A stretch of 64,000 bases of DNA from Mycobacterium saskatchewanense (lineage in GTDB: Bacteria > Actinomycetota > Actinomycetes > Mycobacteriales > Mycobacteriaceae), in assembly GCF_010729105.1 (NCBI RefSeq), contig NZ_AP022573.1:3348001-3412000 (forward strand), given 5' to 3'. Made by a program: the position numbers and the translations under genes. Of the stretch, positions 43,874-53,270 are shown piece by piece. The stretch's first letter is position 1, and the number at the start of each line of letters is the position of its first letter. A model generated the notes under the pieces. The model had not been told where the DNA came from, made no database searches, and saw only the letters and a program-made list of their open reading frames with translations.

Positions 43874-44794
43874 GTGTCGCCTCGCGAGCTGATCGTGCTC
43901 GGCACCGCCAGCCAGGTGCCCACGCGGCACCGCAACCACAACGGCTACCTGCTGCGCTGGGACGACGAGGGGCTGCTGTTCGATCCGGGCGAGGGCACGC
44001 AGCGACAGCTGCTGTTGGCCGGGGTGTCGGTGAGCGCAGTGACCCGGCTCTGCCTCACCCATTTCCACGGCGACCACTGCCTTGGCGTGCCCGGCATCGT
44101 GCAGCGCTTGTCGCTCGACGGGATGCCGCGCCCGGTACCCGCCTACTTTCCGGCGTCGGGCCGGGAGTTCTTCGCGCGGTTGCGCCATGCCAGCATCTTC
44201 TACGACCTGGCCGACATCCCGGAGCACCCCGTCGCCGCGGACGGATCGGTCGCGTCGGGCGCGTTCGGGGTGCTGGAGGCCCGGGCGCTCGACCATTCCG
44301 TCGACGCCTTCGGCTATCGCCTGATCGAGCCCGAGGGTCGCCGCTTCGTGCCCGCGTTGCTGGCCCGGCACGGCATCGCCGGACCCGCCGTCGGCGAACT
44401 GCAGCGCGCCGGCGTGGTCGAGGCCGGCGGGCGGACCGTCGCCCTGTCCGAGGTGACCGCGCCGCGCCGCGGGCAGCGCTTCGCCTTCGTCATGGACACG
44501 CGTCTGTGCGACGCCGTCTACGCCCTGGCCGACGGCGCGGATCTGTTGGCGATCGAGGCGACTTTCCTCGACGAGGACGCCGACCTGGCGGCGCGGTACG
44601 GGCACCTGACCGCCCGCCAGGCGGCGGGGGTGGCCGCCGAGTGCGGGGTGCGCCGGCTGGTACTGACCCATTTCTCCCAGCGCTACACCGACAGCCGCCG
44701 TTTCCACGACGAGGCCGCCGAGGCGTTCGGCGGAGACATCGTCGTCGCCGAGGACCTGGCGCGCATTCCGGTGCCCACCCGGCTCGACGAATAG
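43874..44794 (+). CDS. rnz: Ribonuclease Z family protein
   Basis: A 306-residue metallo-beta-lactamase fold RNase. Motifs are [11 protein letters not shown] (tRNase Z-specific), zinc motif [11 protein letters not shown] (about residues 57-67), [10 protein letters not shown], and LTHFSQRY with the last zinc His. The family trims tRNA 3' trailers, needed since none of the tRNAs here encodes CCA. It begins 2 bp after the flotillin stop. In M. tuberculosis rnz is elsewhere (Rv2407), so this may be a second copy. Confidence 0.88.
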   Translation: MSPRELIVLGTASQVPTRHRNHNGYLLRWDDEGLLFDPGEGTQRQLLLAGVSVSAVTRLCLTHFHGDHCLGVPGIVQRLSLDGMPRPVPAYFPASGREFFARLRHASIFYDLADIPEHPVAADGSVASGAFGVLEARALDHSVDAFGYRLIEPEGRRFVPALLARHGIAGPAVGELQRAGVVEAGGRTVALSEVTAPRRGQRFAFVMDTRLCDAVYALADGADLLAIEATFLDEDADLAARYGHLTARQAAGVAAECGVRRLVLTHFSQRYTDSRRFHDEAAEAFGGDIVVAEDLARIPVPTRLDE

Positions 44795-44866
44795 GATGGC
44801 GGGCACCTCGTGGCGGTGTCACACTGATACGCCATTCGGGCAAAACCGGGCGAAAGGTCGAGCGAC

Positions 44867-45343
44867 GTGAGCGACGAAGTCGGATCAGCGGCGGACGCGG
44901 CGCGCGCCAACCTCGCCGCGGAGCTGGAGCGGCTGAGGCAGCGGCGCGCTCGCCTGGAACTCGAGGTCAAGAACGACCGCGGCATGATCGGTGACCACGG
45001 CGACGCGGCGGAGGCCATCCAGCGCGCCGACGAACTGGTCGTCCTCGCCGACCGGATCAACGAACTCGACCATCGGCTGCGGGAGGGCCCGTCGCCCGAG
45101 GAATCGACGTCGCTGCCCGGCGGCACCGAGGTGACGCTGCGGTTCTCCGACGGCGAGGTCGTGACGATGCAGGTGATCTCGATCGTCGAAGAGACCGCCG
45201 CCGGCCGGGAGGGCGAGACGCTCACCGCCCGCAGCCCCCTGGGACAGGCGCTCGCCGGGCATCAGCCGGGCGACACCGTCACCTACTCGACGCCACAGGG
45301 CGAGAACCGGGTCGAGTTGATCGCGATCAAACTGCCCGGCTAG
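44867..45343 (+). CDS. GreA/GreB-family-like protein (Rv3788-like)
   Basis: A 158-residue protein: N-terminal coiled coil (about residues 8-70) and a C-terminal FKBP-like Gre/Rnk domain ([15 protein letters not shown], then [18 protein letters not shown]). The coiled-coil tip lacks the full DxxE acidic pair of GreA, so it may bind the RNA polymerase secondary channel and inhibit rather than stimulate cleavage; that is inference and agrees with ideas on Rv3788. Confidence 0.8.
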   Translation: MSDEVGSAADAARANLAAELERLRQRRARLELEVKNDRGMIGDHGDAAEAIQRADELVVLADRINELDHRLREGPSPEESTSLPGGTEVTLRFSDGEVVTMQVISIVEETAAGREGETLTARSPLGQALAGHQPGDTVTYSTPQGENRVELIAIKLPG

Positions 45344-45371
45344 CGCCCCGTGGGGCGCCCCGCGCCCCCGA

Positions 45372-45377
45372 TAGACT
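45372..45377 (+). promoter_or_regulatory. -10 element of leaderless gtrA-like gene
   Basis: TAGACT (TANNNT) is 7 bases before the ATG at 45385, with no ribosome-binding site. Confidence 0.5.
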
Positions 45378-45384
45378 CCCCGCA

Positions 45385-45825
45385 ATGGTTGCCTCGCCGC
45401 CCGACCCCGCGCCGCACAACCCACCACTGGGCGCACCGCTGAGCCTGACGACGCAGGTGTGGCGCTTCGTGGTCACCGGCGGCCTGGCCGCGATCGTCGA
45501 CTTCAGCGTCTACGTCACCCTCTATAAGGCGGTGGGCCTGCAGGTCGACCTGTCCAAATTCATCAGCGTCGTCGTCGGGACCATCACCGCCTACCTGATC
45601 AACCGCCGGTGGACGTTCCAGGCGCCGCCGAGCACCGCCCGGTTCGCCGCGGTGATGGGCCTCTACGCCGTCACCTTCGCCGTGCAGGTCGGCCTCAACC
45701 ACCTCTGCCTTGCGCTTTTGCACTACCGGACGTGGGCCATCCCGGTCGCGTTCGTGATCGCCCAGGGCACCGCCACGGTCATCAACTTCATCGTGCAGCG
45801 AGCCGTCATCTTCCGCATGCGCTGA
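45385..45825 (+). CDS. GtrA-family membrane protein (Rv3789-like)
   Basis: A 146-residue protein with four transmembrane helices and the GtrA pattern [17 protein letters not shown] and NRRWTF. The orthologue Rv3789 was proposed as a decaprenyl-phosphoryl-arabinose flippase or as an anchor for arabinosyl enzymes; neither is provable here. It stands immediately before dprE1, consistent with either. ATG follows a TAGACT -10 by 7 bases. Confidence 0.88.
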   Translation: MVASPPDPAPHNPPLGAPLSLTTQVWRFVVTGGLAAIVDFSVYVTLYKAVGLQVDLSKFISVVVGTITAYLINRRWTFQAPPSTARFAAVMGLYAVTFAVQVGLNHLCLALLHYRTWAIPVAFVIAQGTATVINFIVQRAVIFRMR

Positions 45826-45843
45826 CCCGCCGTCCGCAGGCGG

Positions 45844-45849
45844 TACCCT
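45844..45849 (+). promoter_or_regulatory. -10 element of leaderless dprE1
   Basis: TACCCT is 8 bases upstream of the dprE1 ATG, in the 32-bp gap after the GtrA gene. Confidence 0.5.
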
Positions 45850-45857
45850 CTTTGACG

Positions 45858-47240
45858 ATGTCGAGCACCCCCGAGCACACCACCGCCACCCGGCTGACCG
45901 GGTGGGGCCGCACCGCCCCGTCGGTGGCCGACGTGCTGCGCACCCCCGATCCCGAGGTCATCGCCAAGGCGGTGGCCAAAGCCGCCGACTCGGGCGGCCG
46001 GGGTGTGATCGCGCGCGGGCTGGGCCGGTCCTACGGCGACAACGCGCAGAACGGCGGCGGCCTGGTCATCGACATGAACGCGCTGGACACCATCCACTCG
46101 ATCAACGCCGACACCAGGCTCGCCGATCTGGACGCGGGCGTGAACCTCGACCAGTTGATGAAGGCCGCCCTACCGTTCGGCTTGTGGGTCCCGGTGTTGC
46201 CGGGCACCCGCCAGGTCACCATCGGCGGAGCCATCGCGTGCGACATCCACGGCAAGAACCACCACAGCGCCGGCAGCTTCGGCAACCATGTGCGCAGCAT
46301 GGACCTGCTCACCGCGGACGGGCAGGTGCACCACCTGACCCCCACCGGCGACGAGTCCGAGCTCTTCTGGGCCACGGTCGGCGGCAACGGACTCACCGGC
46401 ATCATCCTGCGGGCGACCATCGAGATGACGCCCACGGAGACGGCGTATTTTATCGCCGACGGCGACGTTACGGCGAGCCTCGACGAAACCATCGCCTTCC
46501 ACAGCGACGGCAGCGAGGCCAACTACACGTATTCCTCGGCCTGGTTCGACGCCATCAGCGCGCCCCCGAAGCTGGGCCGCGCGGCGATATCGCGCGGCTC
46601 GCTGGCCCGGCTCGACCAGCTGCCCAAGAAGCTTCAGCGCAATCCGTTGAAATTCGATGCGCCGCAACTACTTACGATCCCCGACATCATTCCGAACGGC
46701 CTGGCCAACAAGTACACCTTCGTGCCGATCGGCGAGCTGTGGTACCGCAAGTCCGGCACCTACCGCGGCAAGGTGCAGAACCTGACGCAGTTCTATCACC
46801 CGCTGGACATGTTCGGCGAGTGGAACCGCGCCTACGGTCAGTCGGGCTTCGGCCAGTACCAGTTCGTGGTGCCGACCACCGCCGTCGAGGAATTCAAGGG
46901 CATCATCCGCGATATCCAGAAGTCAGGGCACTACTCGTTTCTCAACGTGTTCAAGCTGTTCGGCCCGGGGAACCAGGCGCCGCTCAGCTTTCCGATCCCG
47001 GGTTGGAACGTGTGTGTCGACTTCCCGATCAAGGCGCGGCTCAACGAGTTCCTCAACGAGCTCGACCGCCGGGTGCTCGAGTTCGGCGGGCGGGTCTACA
47101 CCGCCAAGGATTCCCGGGTGAGCGCCGACACCTTCCACGCCATGTACCCGCGCATCGACGAATGGATCGCCCTGCGCCGCAAGGTAGATCCGATGCGGGT
47201 GTTCGCCTCCGACATGGCCCGACGCTTGGAGTTGCTCTAA
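45858..47240 (+). CDS. dprE1: Decaprenylphosphoryl-ribose 2'-oxidase DprE1
   Basis: A 460-residue FAD enzyme that oxidises decaprenylphosphoryl-ribose, first step in making the arabinose donor DPA. The FAD-binding N-terminal half contains [10 protein letters not shown] and [12 protein letters not shown]. The benzothiazinone-targeted cysteine is present: Cys386 in WNVCVDF (Cys387 in M. tuberculosis). Substrate-domain Lys is in the [15 protein letters not shown] region. The product passes to DprE2, encoded next. Equivalent to Rv3790. Confidence 0.96.
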   Translation: MSSTPEHTTATRLTGWGRTAPSVADVLRTPDPEVIAKAVAKAADSGGRGVIARGLGRSYGDNAQNGGGLVIDMNALDTIHSINADTRLADLDAGVNLDQLMKAALPFGLWVPVLPGTRQVTIGGAIACDIHGKNHHSAGSFGNHVRSMDLLTADGQVHHLTPTGDESELFWATVGGNGLTGIILRATIEMTPTETAYFIADGDVTASLDETIAFHSDGSEANYTYSSAWFDAISAPPKLGRAAISRGSLARLDQLPKKLQRNPLKFDAPQLLTIPDIIPNGLANKYTFVPIGELWYRKSGTYRGKVQNLTQFYHPLDMFGEWNRAYGQSGFGQYQFVVPTTAVEEFKGIIRDIQKSGHYSFLNVFKLFGPGNQAPLSFPIPGWNVCVDFPIKARLNEFLNELDRRVLEFGGRVYTAKDSRVSADTFHAMYPRIDEWIALRRKVDPMRVFASDMARRLELL

Positions 47241-47251
47241 ATGGTGCGCCA

Positions 47252-48016
47252 ATGGTTCTAGACGCCGTGGGAAACCCGCAAACCATCCTGCTGCTCGGCG
47301 GCACCTCGGAGATCGGGCTCGCCATCTGCGAGCGGTATCTGCAGAACGCGCACGCACGGATCGTGCTGGCCGCCATGCCCGGCGACCCGGGCCGCGACGC
47401 CGCCGTAGCCCAAATGAAGGCGGCGGGCGCGCGGTCGGTGCAGCTGATCGACTTCGAAGCCACCGATCCCGACAGCCATCCGAAGATGATCGAGGAGGCC
47501 TTTGAGGGCGGCGATGTCGACGTCGCCATCGTCGCGTTCGGCATCCTCGGTGACGCCGAAGAACTCTGGCAGAACCAACGCAAGGCCGTGCTGGCCGCCG
47601 AAATCAATTACACCGCGGCGGTTTCGGTGGGCGTACTGCTGGGCGAGAAAATGCGCGCCCAGGGGTTCGGGCAGATCATCGCGATGAGCACGGTGGCCGG
47701 TGAGCGGGTGCGGCGGTCCAACTTCGTCTACGGCTCCACCAAAGCCGGCCTGGACGGCTTCTACCTCGGGTTGGGAGAGGCGTTGCGTGAGTACGGGGTT
47801 CGCGTGCTGGTGATCCGACCCGGCCAGGTGCGCACCCGGATGAGCGCCCACGTGAAAGAAGCCCCGCTGACCGTCGACAAGGAGTACGTCGCCAACCTCG
47901 CGGTGACCGCGGCGGCCAAGGGTAAGGAATTGGTTTGGGCACCAGCAGCATTCCGCTACGTGATGATGGTGTTGCGGCACGTCCCGCGGAGCATCTTCCG
48001 TCGGCTGCCAATCTGA
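47252..48016 (+). CDS. dprE2: Decaprenylphosphoryl-2-keto-erythropentose reductase DprE2
   Basis: A 254-residue SDR that uses NADH to reduce the DprE1 product to decaprenylphosphoryl-arabinose. Motifs are LLGGTSEIG (cofactor), the Ser in AMSTVAGE, and the catalytic YGSTKAG. ATG 47252 gives the exact M. tuberculosis length (Rv3791). aftA follows two bases after its stop. Confidence 0.95.
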   Translation: MVLDAVGNPQTILLLGGTSEIGLAICERYLQNAHARIVLAAMPGDPGRDAAVAQMKAAGARSVQLIDFEATDPDSHPKMIEEAFEGGDVDVAIVAFGILGDAEELWQNQRKAVLAAEINYTAAVSVGVLLGEKMRAQGFGQIIAMSTVAGERVRRSNFVYGSTKAGLDGFYLGLGEALREYGVRVLVIRPGQVRTRMSAHVKEAPLTVDKEYVANLAVTAAAKGKELVWAPAAFRYVMMVLRHVPRSIFRRLPI

Positions 48017-48018
48017 GC

Positions 48019-49893
48019 ATGCGGAACGCGCTGGCCACCCTCGGCCAGGTGCTGCTTGCGGTCGCGGTGTCCGTCGTCGTCGCGGTGGTGTCGCTGATCG
48101 CCATCTCTCGCGTGCAGTGGCCGGCGTACCCGTCGTCGAACCAACTGCACGCGCTGACGACCGTCGGCCAGGTGGCCTGCCTGGCCGGGCTGGTCGCCGC
48201 GGGGTGGGCGTGGCGCTCGGGCCGGCTCCGCTGGCCGGCCCGGCTGGCCGGGCTGGTGTTCGTGTCGGCATTCACCGTCGTGACCCTGGGCATGCCGCTG
48301 GGGGCCACCAAGCTGTACCTGTTCGGTATCTCCGTCGACCAGCAGTTCCGCACGGAATACCTCACGCGGCTGGCCGACAGCCCCCAGCTGCGCGACATGA
48401 CCTATCTCGGGCTGCCGCCGTTCTACCCGCCGGGCTGGTTCTGGATCGGTGGCCGGGTCGCCGCGCTGACCGGAACGCCGGCCTGGGAGGTCTACAAGCC
48501 GTGGGCCATCACGTCGATCGCCATCGGCGCGGCGGTCGCGCTGGTGCTGTGGTGGCGGATGATCCGCTTCGAGTACGCGCTGATCGTCACGACCGCGACC
48601 GCGGCGGCGACGCTGGCCTACGGCTCGCCCGAGCCGTACGCGGCGATGATCACGGTGCTGTTGCCGCCGGTGCTGGTGCTGACGTGGTCGGGCCTGCGGG
48701 CCGGGGGGCCCGAGCGCAGGGGCGGGTGGGCGGCGGTCGTGGCCGCCGGTCTCTTCCTGGGCTGGGCCGCCACCTGGTACTCGCTGCTGGTCGCCTTCAG
48801 CGGGTTCACGATGACGCTGATGACGCTCCTGCTGGCCGGGACGCGGTGGCGGCGAAGCGGCTTCCGGAGCGCGCTCGATCCCCTGCGCCGGTTGGGAGTC
48901 ATCGCCGTCATCGCGGCGGCGATCGCGAGCACCACCTGGCTGCCGTTCCTCCTGCGGGCGGCGCGCAACCCGGTCAGCAACAGCGGCAGCGCCTTTCACT
49001 ACCTGCCCGCCGACGGCGCCGAGCTGACGTTCCCTATGCTGCAGTTCTCGCTGCTCGGCGCGATCTGCCTGATCGGTGCCCTGTGGCTGGTCATCCGCGC
49101 CGGATCGTCGGTGCGGGCGGGCGCCCTGGCCGTCGGCGTGCTGGCCGTCTATCTGTGGTCACTGCTGTCGATGCTGACCACGCTGGCGCGGACCACCCTG
49201 TTGTCGTTCCGGCTGCAGCCGACGCTGACCGTGCTGCTCGTCGCCGCCGGGGCGTTCGGGTTCGTGGAGGCCACCCGGGCGCTGGCCGCGCGCGGCCGGG
49301 CGGTCGTCCCGGTGGCCGGCGCGACCGGCCTGGCCGCCGCCATCGCATTCAGCCAAGACATCCCCGACGTGCTGCGGCCGGACCTCACCATCGCCTATAC
49401 CGACACCGACGGCCACGGCCAGCGCGGTGACCGCCGGCCGCCGAGTTCGGAGAAGTTCTACGCCGACATCGACTCGGCGATCGTGCGCGTGACGGACAGG
49501 CCCCGCGACAAGACGGTGGTGATGACGGCCGACTACAGCTTCCTGTCGTACTACCCGTACTGGGGGTTCCAGGGGCTGACCTCGCATTACGCCAACCCGC
49601 TGGCCCAGTTCGACCTGCGGGCCGCGCAGATCGAGAAGTGGTCGACGCTCAAGACGGCCGACCAACTCATCCACGCGCTCGACGCCTGCCCGTGGCCGCC
49701 GCCGACGGTGTTCCTCATGCGTCAGGGGGCGAACAACAACTACACGCTGCGGCTGGCTCAGGACGTCTATCCCAACCAGCCGAACGTGCGCCGCTACACG
49801 GTCGACCTGCGGGCCGCGCTGTTCGCCGACCCACGCTTCGTCGTGCAGAGCATCGGCCCGTTTATGCTGGCCATTCGTAAGCCTGGGACGTGA
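48019..49893 (+). CDS. aftA: Arabinofuranosyltransferase AftA
   Basis: A 624-residue GT-C membrane enzyme that adds the first arabinofuranose to the galactan chain using DPA. About 11 hydrophobic spans lie in the first ~430 residues; the C-terminal periplasmic domain ([29 protein letters not shown]) is conserved with Rv3792. The ATG at 48019 is chosen, two bases after dprE2; a longer TTG reading overlaps dprE2. Confidence 0.93.
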   Translation: MRNALATLGQVLLAVAVSVVVAVVSLIAISRVQWPAYPSSNQLHALTTVGQVACLAGLVAAGWAWRSGRLRWPARLAGLVFVSAFTVVTLGMPLGATKLYLFGISVDQQFRTEYLTRLADSPQLRDMTYLGLPPFYPPGWFWIGGRVAALTGTPAWEVYKPWAITSIAIGAAVALVLWWRMIRFEYALIVTTATAAATLAYGSPEPYAAMITVLLPPVLVLTWSGLRAGGPERRGGWAAVVAAGLFLGWAATWYSLLVAFSGFTMTLMTLLLAGTRWRRSGFRSALDPLRRLGVIAVIAAAIASTTWLPFLLRAARNPVSNSGSAFHYLPADGAELTFPMLQFSLLGAICLIGALWLVIRAGSSVRAGALAVGVLAVYLWSLLSMLTTLARTTLLSFRLQPTLTVLLVAAGAFGFVEATRALAARGRAVVPVAGATGLAAAIAFSQDIPDVLRPDLTIAYTDTDGHGQRGDRRPPSSEKFYADIDSAIVRVTDRPRDKTVVMTADYSFLSYYPYWGFQGLTSHYANPLAQFDLRAAQIEKWSTLKTADQLIHALDACPWPPPTVFLMRQGANNNYTLRLAQDVYPNQPNVRRYTVDLRAALFADPRFVVQSIGPFMLAIRKPGT

Positions 49894-49899
49894 CAGCTG

Positions 49900-52800
49900 A
49901 TGAGTACCGAGACGTCGCCTGAAACGGGGCCGAAGACGGCCGAAGAACTACCATCTACCTCCGTGAACGGCACGGGAGGCAATTACCGGATCGCCCGGCT
50001 GGTCGCCACCGTTGCCGGTCTGCTGGGGGCACTGCTGGCGATCGCCACCCCGCTGCTGCCGGTCAACCAGACCACGGCCAAGCTCAACTGGCCGCAGAAC
50101 GGCGTTTTCGGAAGCGTCGATGCCCCGCTGATCGGCTACGTGGCAACCGATTTGAACATCACCGTGCCGTGCCAGGCCGCCGCCGGGCTGTCCGGGCCGC
50201 AGAACGGCGGCAGGACGGTCCTGCTCTCGACGGTCCCCAAGCAGGCCCCCAAGGCCGTCGACCGTGGCCTGCTGATCCTGCGCGCCAACGACGACCTGGT
50301 GCTGGTGGTGCGCAACGTGCCGGTGGTGACCGCCCCGATCAGCCAGGTCCTCAGCCCGGCCTGCCAGCGGCTGACGTTCACCGCGCACGCCGACCGCGTC
50401 ACCGCCGAATTCGTCGGCCTAACCCAGGGGCCCAACGCCGAGCACCCGGGCTCGCCGCTGCGCGGCGAGAAGAGCGGCTACGACTTCCGCCCGCAGATCG
50501 TCGGCGTGTTCACCGACCTGAGCGGACCCGCGCCGCCGGGCCTGAGCTTCTCGGCGACCGTCGACACCCGCTACAGCAGCAGCCCCACCACGCTGAAGAT
50601 GGCGGCGATGATCCTCGGGGTGGTGCTGACCGCCACCGCGCTGGTCGCGCTGCACGTCCTGGACCGCGCCGACGGCATCCGGCACCGGCGCTTCCTGCCG
50701 CCGCGCTGGTGGTCGGTCGGCGCGCTGGACGCCCTGGTAATCGCCGTGCTCGGGTGGTGGCATTTCGTCGGCGCCAACACCTCCGACGACGGCTACATCC
50801 TGACCATGGCCCGGGTGTCCGAGCACGCCGGCTACATGGCCAACTACTACCGCTGGTTCGGCACCCCCGAGGCGCCGTTCGGCTGGTACTACGACCTGCT
50901 GGCGCTGTGGGCGCACGTCACCACCACCAGCATCTGGATGCGGTTGCCCACCCTGGTCATGGCGCTGACGTGCTGGTGGGTGATCAGCCGCGAGGTGATC
51001 CCCCGACTCGGCCACGCCGTCAAGACGAACCGGGCCGCCGCGTGGACCGCCGCGGGCATGTTCCTGGCCGTCTGGCTGCCGCTGGACAACGGGCTGCGGC
51101 CCGAGCCGATCATCGCGCTCGGCATCCTGCTGACCTGGTGCTCGGTGGAGCGAGCGGTGGCCACCAGCAGGCTGCTGCCGGTGGCGAGCGCCTGCATCAT
51201 CGGCGCGCTGACCCTGTTCTCCGGCCCGACGGGCATCGCCTCGATCGGGGCGCTGCTGGTGGCGATCGGTCCGTTGCGCACCATCCTGCACCGCAGGATC
51301 AGACAATTCGGTGCGCTTCCGCTGCTGGCGCCGCTGCTCGCCGCGGCCACCGTCACCGTCATCCTCATCTTCCGCGACCAGACCCTGGCCGGGGAACTGC
51401 AGGCCACCGCCCTCAAGCGGGCCGTCGGCCCGAGCCTGAGCTGGTTCGACGAGCACATCCGCTACGAGCGGCTGTTCATGGCCAGCCCCGACGGGTCGGT
51501 CGCGCGCCGCTTCGCCGTGCTGGCGCTGCTGCTCGCGCTGGGAATCACGGTAGCGATGTCGCTGCGCAAGGGCCGGATTCCGGGCACGGCGACCGGGCCG
51601 AGCCGCCGCATCGTCGGCATCACGATCATCTCGTTCCTGGCGATGATGTTCACCCCCACCAAGTGGACACACCATTTCGGCGTGTTCGCGGGCCTGGCCG
51701 GGTCGCTGGGCGCGCTGGCCGCGGTCGCGGTGACCGCCGGGGCCATGCGCTCGCGCCGCAACCGCACCGTCTTCGCCGCCGCGGTGCTCTTCCTCATGGC
51801 GTTGTCGTTCGCCAGCGTCAACGGCTGGTGGTACGTCTCCAATTTCGGTGTGCCGTGGTCGAATGCGTTCCCGCAGTGGCACTACGGCTTCGCCACCATG
51901 CTGCTCGGCCTGACGCTGTTGGTGCTGCTGCTGGCCGCCTGGTTCCACTTCGTCGCCACCGACAACCATCCACCACACACCCCGCGCGGAGCGCAATTGG
52001 CGCGAATCGTCCAGTCTCCCTTGGCGATTGCCGCGTGGGTGCTGGTGATCTTCGAGGTGCTGTCGCTGACCCTGGCGATGACCGAACAGTATCCGGCGTG
52101 GTCGGTGGGCCGGTCGAACCTGGAGGCGCTCACCGGCAGGACGTGCGGGCTGGCCGAGGACGTCATGGTCGAGCAGGATCCCAACGCCGGCATGCTCGCG
52201 CCGGTGACCGGTCCGCCGGCCGAGGCGCTGGGCGCCGGGTTGTCGGAAGCGTTCACGCCCAACGGGATTCCGGCGGACGTCCGCGCCGACCCGGTGATGG
52301 AGCGCCCGGGTGACCGCAGCTTCGTCAGCGACGACGGCCTGATCACCAACAGCGAGGCGGGCACCGAGGGCGGCACCAACCCCGCGCCGGGCCTCAACGG
52401 CTCCCGCGCCCAGCTGCCCTACTACCTGGACCCGGCCCGCACGCCGGTGCTGGGCAGCTGGCAGGCCGGCATCCAGCTGCCCGCGCGGCTGCGGTCCGGC
52501 TGGTACCGGCTCCCGCCGCGGGACACGGCGGGCCCCCTGCTGGTGGTGAGCGCCGCGGGTCGCTTCGACCCCCGGGAAGTCCAGTTGCAGTGGGCCACCG
52601 ACGACGAAGCGGCCGCCGGACACCCCGGCGGGTCGTTCCAGTTCTTCGATGTTGGGGCATCCCCCGCCTGGCGCAACCTGCGGTTGCCGCTGTCGGCGAT
52701 TCCCGCCGACGCCACGCAGGTCCGACTGGTCGCTGACGACGAGGATCTGGCGCCGCAGCACTGGATCGCGCTGACGCCGCCCCGGATACCCCAGTTGCGG

Positions 52801-53178
52801 ACCCTGCAGGATGTGGTGGGTTCGGCCGATCCGGTATTCCTGGACTGGCTGGTCGGGCTGGCGTTCCCCTGCCAGCGGCCGTTCGGCCATCAGAACGGCG
52901 TCGACGAGACCCCGAAATGGCGCATCCTGCCCGACCGGTTTGGCGCCGAGGCGAACTCCCCGGTGATGGACAACAATGGCGGCGGCCCGCTAGGCGTCAC
53001 CGAACTGCTGGTGAAGGCGACGACGGTGGCGACCTATCTCAAGGACGACTGGTCGCGGGACTGGGGCGGCCTGCAGCGGCTGACACCCTATTACCCGAGC
53101 GCCCAGCCCGCCCAGCTTCAGCTCGGGACGACGACGCGCAGCGGGCTGTGGAATCCGGCGCCGCTGCGCAAGACCTAG
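49900..53178 (+). CDS. embC: Arabinosyltransferase EmbC
   Basis: A 1092-residue GT-C enzyme that elongates the arabinan of lipoarabinomannan. The N-terminal beta-jellyroll domain (about 60-230) precedes about 13 helices. The catalytic loop holds SDDGY with Asp296-Asp297. The C-terminal carbohydrate-binding domain (about 720-1090) carries WYRLPPRD and WIALTPPR. It begins 6 bases after aftA. Target of ethambutol together with EmbA and EmbB. Equivalent to Rv3793. Confidence 0.96.
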   Translation: MSTETSPETGPKTAEELPSTSVNGTGGNYRIARLVATVAGLLGALLAIATPLLPVNQTTAKLNWPQNGVFGSVDAPLIGYVATDLNITVPCQAAAGLSGPQNGGRTVLLSTVPKQAPKAVDRGLLILRANDDLVLVVRNVPVVTAPISQVLSPACQRLTFTAHADRVTAEFVGLTQGPNAEHPGSPLRGEKSGYDFRPQIVGVFTDLSGPAPPGLSFSATVDTRYSSSPTTLKMAAMILGVVLTATALVALHVLDRADGIRHRRFLPPRWWSVGALDALVIAVLGWWHFVGANTSDDGYILTMARVSEHAGYMANYYRWFGTPEAPFGWYYDLLALWAHVTTTSIWMRLPTLVMALTCWWVISREVIPRLGHAVKTNRAAAWTAAGMFLAVWLPLDNGLRPEPIIALGILLTWCSVERAVATSRLLPVASACIIGALTLFSGPTGIASIGALLVAIGPLRTILHRRIRQFGALPLLAPLLAAATVTVILIFRDQTLAGELQATALKRAVGPSLSWFDEHIRYERLFMASPDGSVARRFAVLALLLALGITVAMSLRKGRIPGTATGPSRRIVGITIISFLAMMFTPTKWTHHFGVFAGLAGSLGALAAVAVTAGAMRSRRNRTVFAAAVLFLMALSFASVNGWWYVSNFGVPWSNAFPQWHYGFATMLLGLTLLVLLLAAWFHFVATDNHPPHTPRGAQLARIVQSPLAIAAWVLVIFEVLSLTLAMTEQYPAWSVGRSNLEALTGRTCGLAEDVMVEQDPNAGMLAPVTGPPAEALGAGLSEAFTPNGIPADVRADPVMERPGDRSFVSDDGLITNSEAGTEGGTNPAPGLNGSRAQLPYYLDPARTPVLGSWQAGIQLPARLRSGWYRLPPRDTAGPLLVVSAAGRFDPREVQLQWATDDEAAAGHPGGSFQFFDVGASPAWRNLRLPLSAIPADATQVRLVADDEDLAPQHWIALTPPRIPQLRTLQDVVGSADPVFLDWLVGLAFPCQRPFGHQNGVDETPKWRILPDRFGAEANSPVMDNNGGGPLGVTELLVKATTVATYLKDDWSRDWGGLQRLTPYYPSAQPAQLQLGTTTRSGLWNPAPLRKT

Positions 53179-53206
53179 GGATCGAGTGAGCAGGTGGCCG
53201 CTCGTC

Positions 53207-53230
53207 CGCAGGCCGCTTCGCGGCCCTGCG
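53207..53230 (+). terminator. Hairpin in the embC-embA gap
   Basis: CGCAGG (53207-53212) pairs with CCTGCG (53225-53230) and CCG with CGG inside, with one bulged C and a 5-base loop CTTCG. It could slow or end transcripts from embC ahead of the separate embA promoter. Confidence 0.5.
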
Positions 53231-53256
53231 TCCTCACCGCGCTAAGCCCCTTCCCT

Positions 53257-53262
53257 TACCAT
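53257..53262 (+). promoter_or_regulatory. -10 element of leaderless embA, site of known ethambutol-resistance mutations
   Basis: TACCAT occupies positions -14 to -9 from the embA GTG. In M. tuberculosis, changes at -11, -12 and -16 upstream of embA are found in ethambutol-resistant strains; here -12 and -11 are the two C residues of this hexamer and -16 is also C. Confidence 0.65.
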
Positions 53263-53270
53263 CGAGCCTC

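Noticed and set aside
50419..52890. Open frame of 823 codons on the minus strand opposite embC
   Set aside because: Same reason: an antisense shadow with no family motifs, start context or sensible composition.
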